From Pseudomonadota bacterium (GTDB lineage Bacteria; Myxococcota_A; UBA796; SXON01), in the NCBI GenBank assembly GCA_030684355.1, contig JAUXTN010000008.1:30199-94198 (forward strand): a DNA stretch of 64,000 bases, in the 5' to 3' direction. Position numbers and translations under genes: made by a program. The notes beneath the pieces were generated by a model, which ran no database searches, had not been told where the DNA came from, and was given only the letters and a program-made list of their open reading frames with translations. Of the stretch, positions 8,784 to 16,586 are shown in pieces. The first letter of the stretch is position 1; every line of letters begins with the position of its first letter.

Positions 8784-9634
8784 GGGGGGCTCCGGAGCGC
8801 GTCGGGGGAGAGCGTGCGGACCCGCCAGCCGGCGCGGGTGAGGGTGGCGGCGGCATCGGCGGCCGGGGAGCCCTTCGGCACCACCAGGCACACCTCTACC
8901 TCCTCCGGGCGGAGGGCCCACCAGTCGAGCAGCGCCACGATGCCGTCGCCCCGGGCGCTCGCGCCGCCGACGAGCGCGACGGCCACGGTAGGGTCGTGCT
9001 CCTGCTCCGCGAGCCGGAGGAGCGCGCGGGCGGCCTCGACCTCGGGGCCATCGGGCTCGACGCGCGTGGGCCGGTTGAGCCACATGCTGTAGAGCCCGAC
9101 CCCGACGACCGCGGCGGCGCCGAGCGCGCGCGGAAGGAGGCCCCCGGCCAGCGCCAGGAGCGCGATCGCGAGCGCGCCCAGCGCCACGAACGGGAGGCGC
9201 GGCACAACCCGGGCGCGATCGGTCGGCGCGACGTAGAACCGCCGGGTCGCGACGCCGCAGGGCCGGAGCAGCAGTGACCAGGTCGGACGCTTCGGCAGCA
9301 GGTGCTCCAGCCCGGAGACGCCCATCGCCCGGAGCGCCGCGGACACGGTGACCGCGCAGAGCGCCCAGAGCCCCACGTCGAGCCCGATGGCCGCGGCGAC
9401 GAACGCCCACGTTCCGAGCAGCGCGTGCACGGCGTCCGCGGCGTGGGGCGGGGCGGGCACGACATGCCCGAAGATGCGCGCGCCAACGATGCCCTGGGAC
9501 CGCGCGCGACGAGCGAGGTTTTCCAGCGACCGTCGTTCGGCGGATCCACCAGGGTCCAGCGGCAATGCCATCGGCTCCAGCACGGGTCCGGCACCGGCGT
9601 TGGCCGTGCCGATCGTCGCTGTGGCTAGGGGCAC
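8780..9634 (-). CDS. membrane protein of unknown function
   Basis: 284 residues. The GTG at 9634 is preceded by GGAGGAAGG, which decides the start. The N-terminal 70 residues are soluble and contain GHVVPAPPHAADAVHALLG. They are followed by several transmembrane helices (TWAFVAAAIGLDVGLWAL; LPFVALGALAIALLALAGG; AAAVVGVGLYSMWL). The C-terminal domain has alternating strands (VAVALVGGASARGDG, VEVCLVVPKG) reminiscent of, but not convincingly, degenerate M28-type peptidases. Its stop overlaps the start of the repeat protein, so they are likely co-expressed. Confidence 0.6.
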   Translation of the reverse strand: MPLATATIGTANAGAGPVLEPMALPLDPGGSAERRSLENLARRARSQGIVGARIFGHVVPAPPHAADAVHALLGTWAFVAAAIGLDVGLWALCAVTVSAALRAMGVSGLEHLLPKRPTWSLLLRPCGVATRRFYVAPTDRARVVPRLPFVALGALAIALLALAGGLLPRALGAAAVVGVGLYSMWLNRPTRVEPDGPEVEAARALLRLAEQEHDPTVAVALVGGASARGDGIVALLDWWALRPEEVEVCLVVPKGSPAADAAATLTRAGWRVRTLSPDALRSPP

Positions 9635-9721
9635 ACCTTCCTCCGGGGGATACTTTAGCCCCGGCGCGGCCCTCCGTCGCCCCTGTCGGCCTGCTTGCAG
9701 CCCCCCGACTCAATCCTTACC

Positions 9722-10519
9722 ATGGACTTACGTCCGAAGAGGGGTGCGAGCCCGATGCGTTTCCGAGGTCAGGAGTTCACCGGCAAGGGGCAGACGATCG
9801 CCATCGTGGACAGCGGGGTCGACGTGCGCGACCCGCGCCTCGCGAACGCCAGCGTCAGCGGCATGGGCATCAGCATGAGCGCGACCGCGCACGTGCTCAT
9901 CTCGGCCGACTTCGCGGACGAGCATGGCCACGGCACGGAGATCGCCGCGGCGATCCACAGCATCGCCCCCGAGGCGAACCTGCTGTGCATCAAGATCATG
10001 CACGAAGGGCTCCTGCGCACCAGCGCGGACCTGATGGCCGCCGGCATCGAGCTCGGCGCGCGCAACGGCGCGGGGGTCATCAACCTCTCCCTGGGAACGC
10101 CCAACATGGGCAAGGCCCTGCTCCTCCGGGACTGCTGCGCCCTCGCGGTCGAGCAGGGCTCGGTCGTGCTCGCGGCGGCCCACCCGAAGGGCGAGCGGGC
10201 CTACCCGGCCGACCTCCCCGAGACCGTGGGCGTGGCCAGCCACCCCGACTGTCCGATCGAGAAGTACTACTTCTTCGCCCCGCACCGCTTCCCGTCGAAG
10301 CAGTGGGGCGCGCTCACCGGCAAGTTTCTGACCCACGGGAACACGATCCTCCCGGACGGGCAACGCGGGGGCTACCGTGGCTCCGGGCTCGCGACCGCAT
10401 ACCTGTCGGGCCGCGCCGCCTGCCTGCGCGAAGCGCTGGTCGGCGAAGGCGCGCAGCAGGTCATCGAGGTGCTGCGGCAGTCCGCGCTCACGCCCGTGCC
10501 CGAGATCGGGTACGCCTGA
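9722..10519 (+). CDS. subtilisin-like (S8 family) protein with altered serine motif
   Basis: 265 residues. The Asp motif (TIAIVDSGVDV) and His motif (DEHGHGTEIAAAI) of the subtilase triad are clear. Where family members have Gly-Thr-Ser-x-Ala, this protein reads RGSGLATAYLSG, so Gly falls at the usual nucleophile position and the neighbouring Ser is one residue early. There is no signal peptide or long propeptide, so it is probably cytosolic. The start could be ATG 9722 or ATG 9755, since neither has a strong ribosome site. It may be a binding or processing relic rather than an active protease. Confidence 0.75.
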   Translation: MDLRPKRGASPMRFRGQEFTGKGQTIAIVDSGVDVRDPRLANASVSGMGISMSATAHVLISADFADEHGHGTEIAAAIHSIAPEANLLCIKIMHEGLLRTSADLMAAGIELGARNGAGVINLSLGTPNMGKALLLRDCCALAVEQGSVVLAAAHPKGERAYPADLPETVGVASHPDCPIEKYYFFAPHRFPSKQWGALTGKFLTHGNTILPDGQRGGYRGSGLATAYLSGRAACLREALVGEGAQQVIEVLRQSALTPVPEIGYA

Positions 10520-11976
10520 CCCCGCTGCTGCTGGCCCTCCTCCCGGCCGCCCACGCAAGCCCGGTGGAGATTTTTGGGTTCGGCGCCCGCAAGATGGGGC
10601 GCGCGGGCGGAGGCGTGGCCGTCGATGACGGCGCCGAGAACGTCCTCCTGAACCCCGCGGCGCTCGCCGGGCGGGCCTACCCCGAGCTCTCCGTCGGCTT
10701 CCTCGGCGCGGACATGGCGTTCTCGGAGCTGCCGCCGCTCACCTGGGACACCAACCGGGACGGCCTGCTCGACGAGGGTGACGCCCCGCTCGACCTCGCC
10801 GCCCGCTACGACCCCGTGCAGGCCGTCATCATCGGGGCCACCCGCCCCATCGGCCCGACGATCGCGGTGGGCCTCGGCCTGCTCGTGCCGACCCAGCGCA
10901 TCCTCCGCCTCGCCACCTTCGAGCCGGCGATCCCGACCTACTTCATGTACGCCAACCGCGTCCAGAGCTACGAGCTCGGGCTCGGCGCGGGGTGGCGGCC
11001 CTGGGGCGGCCTCTCGATCGGCGGCGGCGTCGCGATGATCCCGCGCGCCCGCTACTCCCTCGACGGGACGCTCGACGTGACGCTCTCCGGCGCCGAGGAC
11101 GGCGACACCGCGGGCGACATCGTCGGCATGGGCCTCGACGTGCACTCGATGGAGCTCGACCTCATCCCGGGCTTCTCGCCGCACCTCGCGCTGCACTGGG
11201 ACGCCGGGAAGGCCGTGCCCGCGCTCGACGGGCTGATGCTCGGGGCCTCGTGGCGCGGCGAGGCCGGCCTCCCGGTGGACGTCGACATCGACCTCCAGAT
11301 CAACGCCGGCACCGAGGACATCGAGGATCTCGAGGGGTTCGTGCTGCCCCTGATCCTCGCGCTCCAGCTCGGCGTCTACGACCACTACGTGCCGGAGCAA
11401 TGGGTGGGCGGCGCCGCCTACACGCTCTCGAAGACGCTCACGCTCTCCGGCGAGGTCCGCTTCACCCGCTGGGACCGCATGCAGGTCAGCGTGGCGCACG
11501 TGACCGACTCGACGGTGAAGGGCGGGGCGTTCGACTTCGGGGACGACCCCGTGGCGGACGGGAACACCGCCACCATCACGATGCAGCCCACCGTCTCGCC
11601 CCGCGTCGGGCTGGATCTGCGGCTCCCGGGCATCAACGGCGGGGATCGCCTCGGCGACGTGCGGATCCTCACCCGCGGTGGCTTCGGCTACGAGCCCACC
11701 CCGCTCGTGAGCCAGACCGCGGCCTCGGCCCTGCTGGACTCCGACCGCGTCATCTTCTCGGTGGGCCTGGGGCTCGAACACGACGATCCCTTTCGCAAGC
11801 TGGGGGATCGCCGGGTGCGGCTCGACGGGTACTTCCAGTACCACCTGCTCGCGTCGGGCGAGCTCTCCCGGCCTGAACCGCCACAGCCGACGCCGGGTTA
11901 CCCGGTCGGCGGCGCTTCCATCCCCATCGGCGGACACCTGCTGGCCGCGGGACTCCAGTGGAGCCTCGAGTACTGA
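10516..11976 (+). CDS. FadL/OmpP1-like outer-membrane beta-barrel protein
   Basis: 486 residues if translation begins at CTG 10516. No ATG, GTG or TTG occurs in frame between the upstream gene and the signal peptide (TPLLLALLPAAHAS). The mature N-terminus, FGFGARKMGRAGGGVAVDDG followed by NPAALAG, is the hallmark of the OmpP1/FadL/TodX hydrophobic-substrate transporters. Alternating amphipathic strands continue to a C-terminal aromatic residue (QWSLEY), as expected for a barrel. The start overlaps the S8 stop (CTGA). Probable role: uptake of hydrophobic molecules across the outer membrane. Confidence 0.8.
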   Translation: MTPLLLALLPAAHASPVEIFGFGARKMGRAGGGVAVDDGAENVLLNPAALAGRAYPELSVGFLGADMAFSELPPLTWDTNRDGLLDEGDAPLDLAARYDPVQAVIIGATRPIGPTIAVGLGLLVPTQRILRLATFEPAIPTYFMYANRVQSYELGLGAGWRPWGGLSIGGGVAMIPRARYSLDGTLDVTLSGAEDGDTAGDIVGMGLDVHSMELDLIPGFSPHLALHWDAGKAVPALDGLMLGASWRGEAGLPVDVDIDLQINAGTEDIEDLEGFVLPLILALQLGVYDHYVPEQWVGGAAYTLSKTLTLSGEVRFTRWDRMQVSVAHVTDSTVKGGAFDFGDDPVADGNTATITMQPTVSPRVGLDLRLPGINGGDRLGDVRILTRGGFGYEPTPLVSQTAASALLDSDRVIFSVGLGLEHDDPFRKLGDRRVRLDGYFQYHLLASGELSRPEPPQPTPGYPVGGASIPIGGHLLAAGLQWSLEY

Positions 11977-13497
11977 ATGCCCTCCACTCTCCTCTCCCTC
12001 GCACAATGGGCTCGAGCGCTCCGACTCGCGGACATCCCGGATGACGTGCTGCGCCTCGCGCGGCTCCAGCACATCGCCGCCGCTGGTGCCAGCCGCGCCT
12101 CGGTCGCCACGCCCGCTGGCGCCGCCCTGGCGGACAAGCTCGCCCCGGGGAGCGCCGCCGTCGCCGGTGGCCGCACCGCTGACCCGCTCGCCGCCGCGCA
12201 GCTCCACGCCGGCCTCACCGCCCTGCACGACTACGACGACTACCTGCTCGCCGGGCGCGCCAGCCTCGCGCTGGTCCCGACGGTGTGGGCCTCCGCGGCC
12301 GGCCACACGGTCGACGAGCTGCTGATCGCCACGATCGTCGGCAACGAGATCGGCGGGCGCATCGGCCTCGCGCTGCTCCTCGGCCCGCGCCACACCCGCA
12401 CCGACACCTTCGTGCCGGCCGCCGCCGCCGCCGCCGCCGCCGCGTGGCTCGCCGGGCTCGACGCCGATGGCATCGGCCGAGCCGTCAGCATCGCGCTCCA
12501 GCAGGGCAAGCGCCTCACCCCGACGGACACCGCCGCCGATCCCGCCGCCGTGGGCGCCCGGACCGTGCGCGCCGCGATGGACGCCGTGGGCCGCTCCCGC
12601 ACGGAGGGCAGCCTCGATCTGCTCGACGAGCACAGCCCCTTCTACGGGCCGCTCTCCAAGCAGCCGCTCCTCGGCGCCTACGGCGGGCTCGGGCAGACCT
12701 GGCTCACGCGCACGCTCGTCATCAAGCCCGAAGCGGTGATGGCGTGGGCGGGCGTGGCCGTGCAGGGGGTCCACGAGATCCTGAAGCGGCACGTGAAGGC
12801 CTCCGACAAGCGGCTCCGCGCCGAGCAGGTCGAGCGGATCGAGGTCCGCGTGGGGCTGTTGCCCTGGGCGATGGACCACGCCTCCGCCGGCGCCGACGTG
12901 CACTCGCCGGTCGCGCTGGCCTGGTCGCTCAAGCGCGCCATCGGCGTCCTCGTGGCCCGCCACGAGCTCACGCCCGCCGTGCTCACGCCGGAGGCCCTGG
13001 CGGAGAAGGCGACGGAGATCGAGCACGTCGCGTCGCGCGTCGAGGTGGTGCACGACTGGGCGCTCTCCGTCTCGACGCTCGAGGGCTTCACCCGCGTGCT
13101 GGGGCCGCTGTTCGCGGGCCTCTCCCCGATGGAGCTCCGGCAGGTCCGCACACGGCTGAAGGAGGCCGGCGGCTGGCCCCAGTGGCACCGCCAGGACCTC
13201 TGGCCCATCCTGCGCGCGCGGCCGGACCGGGTCGTCCGCAACCTGCAGGCCCCCAGCGGGGACCTCGGGGAGATCGACCTCACCGAGTTCCGCTGGCAGC
13301 TCCCCATCGAGATCAAGCTCTACACGACGCGCGGCGGGTGGTGGCCCGAGCGGCGCGCCCTGCCGCTCGGCAGCGTGGCGACCGGAGACATCGAGGCCGT
13401 GGCCCTCGCGAAGCACGGCGGCGCGGACGCCGCGGCCCTCGCGGCGACGGAGGGGAGCACGGACGGCTCCGCCTGGGTGAAGGGGCTGTTGGCGTGA
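11977..13497 (+). CDS. MmgE/PrpD family protein
   Basis: 506 residues, the length expected for the MmgE/PrpD (2-methylcitrate dehydratase/itaconate decarboxylase-like) fold. Family traits are the helical first domain with HAGLTALHDYDDYLLAGRASL, and later GYxxxF-like and ALxxGxxL blocks (LIATIVGNEIGGRIGLALLL, KQPLLGAYGGLGQTWL). The substrate is not deducible, as many family members are not 2-methylcitrate dehydratases and no prp genes are nearby. The ATG directly follows the stop of the FadL-like gene. An alanine-only run occurs at residues 147-155. Confidence 0.8.
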   Translation: MPSTLLSLAQWARALRLADIPDDVLRLARLQHIAAAGASRASVATPAGAALADKLAPGSAAVAGGRTADPLAAAQLHAGLTALHDYDDYLLAGRASLALVPTVWASAAGHTVDELLIATIVGNEIGGRIGLALLLGPRHTRTDTFVPAAAAAAAAAWLAGLDADGIGRAVSIALQQGKRLTPTDTAADPAAVGARTVRAAMDAVGRSRTEGSLDLLDEHSPFYGPLSKQPLLGAYGGLGQTWLTRTLVIKPEAVMAWAGVAVQGVHEILKRHVKASDKRLRAEQVERIEVRVGLLPWAMDHASAGADVHSPVALAWSLKRAIGVLVARHELTPAVLTPEALAEKATEIEHVASRVEVVHDWALSVSTLEGFTRVLGPLFAGLSPMELRQVRTRLKEAGGWPQWHRQDLWPILRARPDRVVRNLQAPSGDLGEIDLTEFRWQLPIEIKLYTTRGGWWPERRALPLGSVATGDIEAVALAKHGGADAAALAATEGSTDGSAWVKGLLA

Positions 13498-13970
13498 TCG
13501 CGGACCTCCTCTCGACCCTCGCCGCGATGGTGCACGGCGGCGCGCTCGTCGCCTTCGCCCTCCTCATCAACCTCCGCCGCGCGATCCCCCGCGTGTCGGA
13601 TGAGGACGTGATCCGCGTCTACCGCGCCTTCGGCGGCGGCTTCGGCGTGTCGCTGGGCGTGTTCATCTTCTCGAACCTGTGGATCTGGTGGCGGGACCTC
13701 GGCGCCGGCCGCGGCCTCCCCGACGCCTTCTCCATCCCGTGGGACGACACCCTCACCGTGGCCCGCCTCGTCACGTTCGGGGCGTTCTGGGTCAGCTACG
13801 TGTGGCTGGAGATCTGGACCCTCGATCCCCTCCGCCTCCTCGACTCGGGCGAGATCAAGGACCGCGCGGCCTACACCCGCTCCGTCCAGCAGGTGGCGAC
13901 CCACATCGCCATCAACGCGCTCTTGTTCCTGGCGGTCGTGACGCTCGGCGTCCTCGGCGCCGCGCCGTAG
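13494..13970 (+). CDS. four-helix membrane protein, unknown function
   Basis: 158 residues starting at a GTG that overlaps the MmgE/PrpD stop. Four hydrophobic segments are visible (LLSTLAAMVHGGALVAFALL; GVSLGVFIFSNLWIWW; LVTFGAFWVSYVWLEIW; IAINALLFLAVVTLGVLG) separated by short charged loops. The first helix contains a His and the third a Tyr-Val-Trp patch. No family name can be assigned. The overlap suggests it works with, or is at least co-expressed with, the MmgE/PrpD protein. Confidence 0.7.
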   Translation: MIADLLSTLAAMVHGGALVAFALLINLRRAIPRVSDEDVIRVYRAFGGGFGVSLGVFIFSNLWIWWRDLGAGRGLPDAFSIPWDDTLTVARLVTFGAFWVSYVWLEIWTLDPLRLLDSGEIKDRAAYTRSVQQVATHIAINALLFLAVVTLGVLGAAP

Positions 13971-13982
13971 GGCGCCCGCCCC

Positions 13983-14705
13983 ATGGCACGCCTCACCGCG
14001 CACACCCTCCCGATCGCGCGCGTCTCGGCGCCGGAGCGGGACGCCATGTGGGCGGTCTTCGAGCGGCACTACGAGGACGTGACCCGCGCGCGCTTCGACG
14101 CCGACCTCGCCGAGAAGGACCACGTCATCCTCCTGCGCGACGGCCCGGCGGTGCGCGGCTTCTCGACGGTGTGTGTCCGCCCGATGGAGGTCGACGGCCG
14201 ATCCATCGTGTCGGTCTACTCGGGGGACACCGTCCTCGACGACGGCTACCGTGGACAGACGGCGTTGCATCGCGCGTTCTTCTGGTACGTGCTCGCGGCG
14301 CGGCTGCGGCACCCGAGCCGGCTCGTCGTCTGGTTCCTCATCTCGAAGGGGTACAAGACCTACCTCCTGCTCGCGCGCAACTTCCCGACCTTCTGGCCGC
14401 GTCGGGACGCGGAGACGCCCGCCTGGGCGCGCACGCTCGTCACCACCCTCGCCCGCGAGCGCTTCGGCGACGCGCTGGACGAGGCCGCGCTGGTGCTCCG
14501 CGTGGCCCACGGGCGGCTGCGGCGCGCGGTCGCCCCCCTCGACGGGCTCGACGACCCCGACATCCGCTACTTCGCGACGGCCAACCCGAACCACGCCGAC
14601 GGCGAGGAGCTGTGCTGCATCGGCGTGGTCGACGCCGCCTTCGTCTTCGGGTTCCCGGTGCGCGTGCTGCGCAAGCTCCTCAGGCTGCCCGGAGCAGCGC
14701 GATGA
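13983..14705 (+). CDS. acyltransferase-like protein (probable GNAT fold)
   Basis: 240 residues. The order resembles GCN5-related acyltransferases: a strand with VRGFSTVCVRPMEV, then SIVSVYSGDTVLDDGYRGQTALHRAFF, where DDGYRGQ replaces the acetyl-CoA pyrophosphate loop, and then a Phe/Tyr-rich region (VVWFLISKGYKTYLLL). It is not a textbook GNAT, so the call is moderate. The last 26 bp overlap the convergent hydrolase gene. It opens the lipid-modification-like neighbourhood, where a second GNAT protein occurs, so it may acylate an amine in a lipid product. Confidence 0.6.
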   Translation: MARLTAHTLPIARVSAPERDAMWAVFERHYEDVTRARFDADLAEKDHVILLRDGPAVRGFSTVCVRPMEVDGRSIVSVYSGDTVLDDGYRGQTALHRAFFWYVLAARLRHPSRLVVWFLISKGYKTYLLLARNFPTFWPRRDAETPAWARTLVTTLARERFGDALDEAALVLRVAHGRLRRAVAPLDGLDDPDIRYFATANPNHADGEELCCIGVVDAAFVFGFPVRVLRKLLRLPGAAR

Positions 14706-15582
14706 GCACCTTCCAGTAGCGCGCGTGGTCGAACCCGAACCCGCCCATCGCGGGCTGCGCGTGGTCGAGGTGCGGGAGGAGCAGGTGCGGGAGCCCGGGC
14801 CAGACGAGGTCCTCCAGGTAGAACTGCCCGTCGTGCGCGCACCCCGGGCGGATCTCGCCGAGCCGCTCGTGGAAGGAGTCGAGCCACGCCGTGGGGCGGC
14901 TCGACCAGGAGGCGGTCTGCCACACGGGGAACGGGCGCGGCGCGGCGGCGTCGAGGACGGCGAGCACGGCGGCGAGCGGATCGGCGGTGAGCTGCTCTCC
15001 GCCGGCGCGGGCCTGGGCGAGCCCGAGTCCGGCCCGCTGGAGGGCCTCGGCGGCGCGGCGGTGGGGGCGCCGGAGGCTCTCCTGGTGGCGGAGGAGGAGG
15101 AGGCTCTCCAACACGGCCGAGGGGCCGCGCGGGGTCTGGCTCAGGAGCACGCCGACCACGTGAAGGTCGGTGGCGGTGTCCGCCACGCGCAGGCATTCCA
15201 GGCCGCCCTTCGAGTGGCCGCACAGCAGCAGCGGGGTGTCACCCCGGAGGCTCGTCGTGAGAATGTTCGCGTTGGTCGCGACGGTGGCGCCGCTGTCGGT
15301 GGGCGCGAGCGTGGCGGCGATGCCGAGGGCGCGGAGCGCGCGGATGGGGCCGAGCAGGTTTCCCGGCATCCAGTTGCCGAGGAAGCCGCGGACGAAGGCG
15401 ACGCGAACGCCGAGGGTGCCGGCGACGACGCGGGCATCGAGCTCGTCGTCGGGCCAGCGCCACGCGTCGGCGAAAGCGGCGCCGAGGTCGTGGGACACGC
15501 CGGGCAACGGCGGCGTGCCCGGGTAGCGCCGGGCGTAGTCGGCGAAGGCGCTCGGGGTCCACCCATCGTGATCGCGGGACAC
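14680..15582 (-). CDS. alpha/beta-hydrolase fold protein
   Basis: 300 residues from GTG 15582. The nucleophile elbow is CGHSKGG, preceded by a hydrophobic strand (TPLLL) and followed by a helix, as in serine esterases and lipases. A late histidine candidate is in LPHLDHAQPAMGG. The N-terminal half (YARRYPGTPPLPGVSHDLG) is not a known family signature. There is no signal peptide. The gene is divergent from the desaturase at 15623 and convergent with the acyltransferase-like gene. Substrate unknown, possibly the lipid made by the neighbouring enzymes. Confidence 0.7.
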   Translation of the reverse strand: MSRDHDGWTPSAFADYARRYPGTPPLPGVSHDLGAAFADAWRWPDDELDARVVAGTLGVRVAFVRGFLGNWMPGNLLGPIRALRALGIAATLAPTDSGATVATNANILTTSLRGDTPLLLCGHSKGGLECLRVADTATDLHVVGVLLSQTPRGPSAVLESLLLLRHQESLRRPHRRAAEALQRAGLGLAQARAGGEQLTADPLAAVLAVLDAAAPRPFPVWQTASWSSRPTAWLDSFHERLGEIRPGCAHDGQFYLEDLVWPGLPHLLLPHLDHAQPAMGGFGFDHARYWKVLIALLRAA

Positions 15583-15622
15583 GGGGCGGGCTAACCGGTG
15601 GAGCCCGGAATAGGCGCGCACG

Positions 15623-16579
15623 ATGAGCTTCGAGCCACAAAGCCCGCTCCCCGCGGTAGAGCCCGTGTACCGCGGCCTGGGGCGGTACGGCCGACAGAAC
15701 CTCGTGGTCTGCGGCGCGCAGATCGTGGCGTGGGCGGCGCTCCTCACCGCCATCGACCGCTCGCCCTCCGTCTGGCTGACGATCCCGCTCCTCTTCGTGT
15801 TCTGCGCGGTGATGCAGGGCGTGTTCACGCTCATGCACGAGTACTTCCACAAGAATGCCCACAAGCACCCCGCGACCAACTATGTCGTCGGGGTGGTGGG
15901 CGCGCTCCTGTTCGGCACCTCCGCCACGTTGCACCGCATCAACCACTGGGGCCACCACGTCCGCAACCGGACGAGCGCCGAGCGGGGCGAGTTCGTGCAC
16001 CCCGGCGAGGGCTACCCCGGAAAGGTGCTGCTCTACTACTTCGCCACGATGGGCGGCCTGTGGCTCTCCGGCGTCCTCTTCCCGGTCGCGAGCCTGCTCA
16101 TCCCTTACCGCTCGGTCGCGTGGCTCCGATCCAAGGCGGAGTTCAACACCTACTCCGCCGCGTTCGCGCAGTTCGGGCCGCGCGACTGGACGCGGATGCG
16201 CGTGGAGGCCCTGCTCCTGGCGCTGTTCTGGGGCGGGATCCTCGCGTGGGGCCCGTGGCGGTGGGAGACCCTCGCGGTGGCGTACGTCGCCTTCGCCTAC
16301 CACTGGTCCGTGCTCCAGTGGATCTACCACCTTCGCACGCCCCTCGATGTCGTCGAGGGCGCCTACAACCTCCGCGTCCCGACGCCCATCCGGCTGTTGT
16401 GGTTGAACTTCAACTGCAACCTGACCCACCACCGCCACCCCGCGTTGCCGTGGCAGGAATTGCCGGCCAAGACCGATTGGAAGGAGTCCCAGCCGCTCTG
16501 GTACCGCTACGGGCTCATGTGGCTCCCGCCCGTCCCCTTCCCCGAGGATCGGTCCGGACTCGAGAAGCGCTACTTCTGA
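15623..16579 (+). CDS. membrane fatty-acid desaturase/hydroxylase family protein
   Basis: 318 residues with the three histidine boxes of the membrane di-iron desaturases: HEYFHKNAH (residues 72-80), HRINHWGHH (104-112) and THHRHP near residue 270. Hydrophobic segments (NLVVCGAQIVAWAALLTA, LTIPLLFVFCAVMQGVFTLM, VVGVVGALLFGTSA, ALFWGGILAWGPW) place it in the inner membrane. Predicted to desaturate or hydroxylate an acyl or terpenoid chain using O2. It is followed after 7 nt by the GH3-like gene, suggesting one transcript with that and the Rieske gene. Confidence 0.88.
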   Translation: MSFEPQSPLPAVEPVYRGLGRYGRQNLVVCGAQIVAWAALLTAIDRSPSVWLTIPLLFVFCAVMQGVFTLMHEYFHKNAHKHPATNYVVGVVGALLFGTSATLHRINHWGHHVRNRTSAERGEFVHPGEGYPGKVLLYYFATMGGLWLSGVLFPVASLLIPYRSVAWLRSKAEFNTYSAAFAQFGPRDWTRMRVEALLLALFWGGILAWGPWRWETLAVAYVAFAYHWSVLQWIYHLRTPLDVVEGAYNLRVPTPIRLLWLNFNCNLTHHRHPALPWQELPAKTDWKESQPLWYRYGLMWLPPVPFPEDRSGLEKRYF

Positions 16580-16586
16580 TGGCCTC

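Noticed and set aside
10372..13416. A very long open frame (over 1000 codons) antisense to the FadL-like and MmgE/PrpD genes
   Set aside because: It is a shadow of GC-rich third positions. Its translation is Arg/Gly/Ala/His-rich with no folds, while the plus-strand products match known families.
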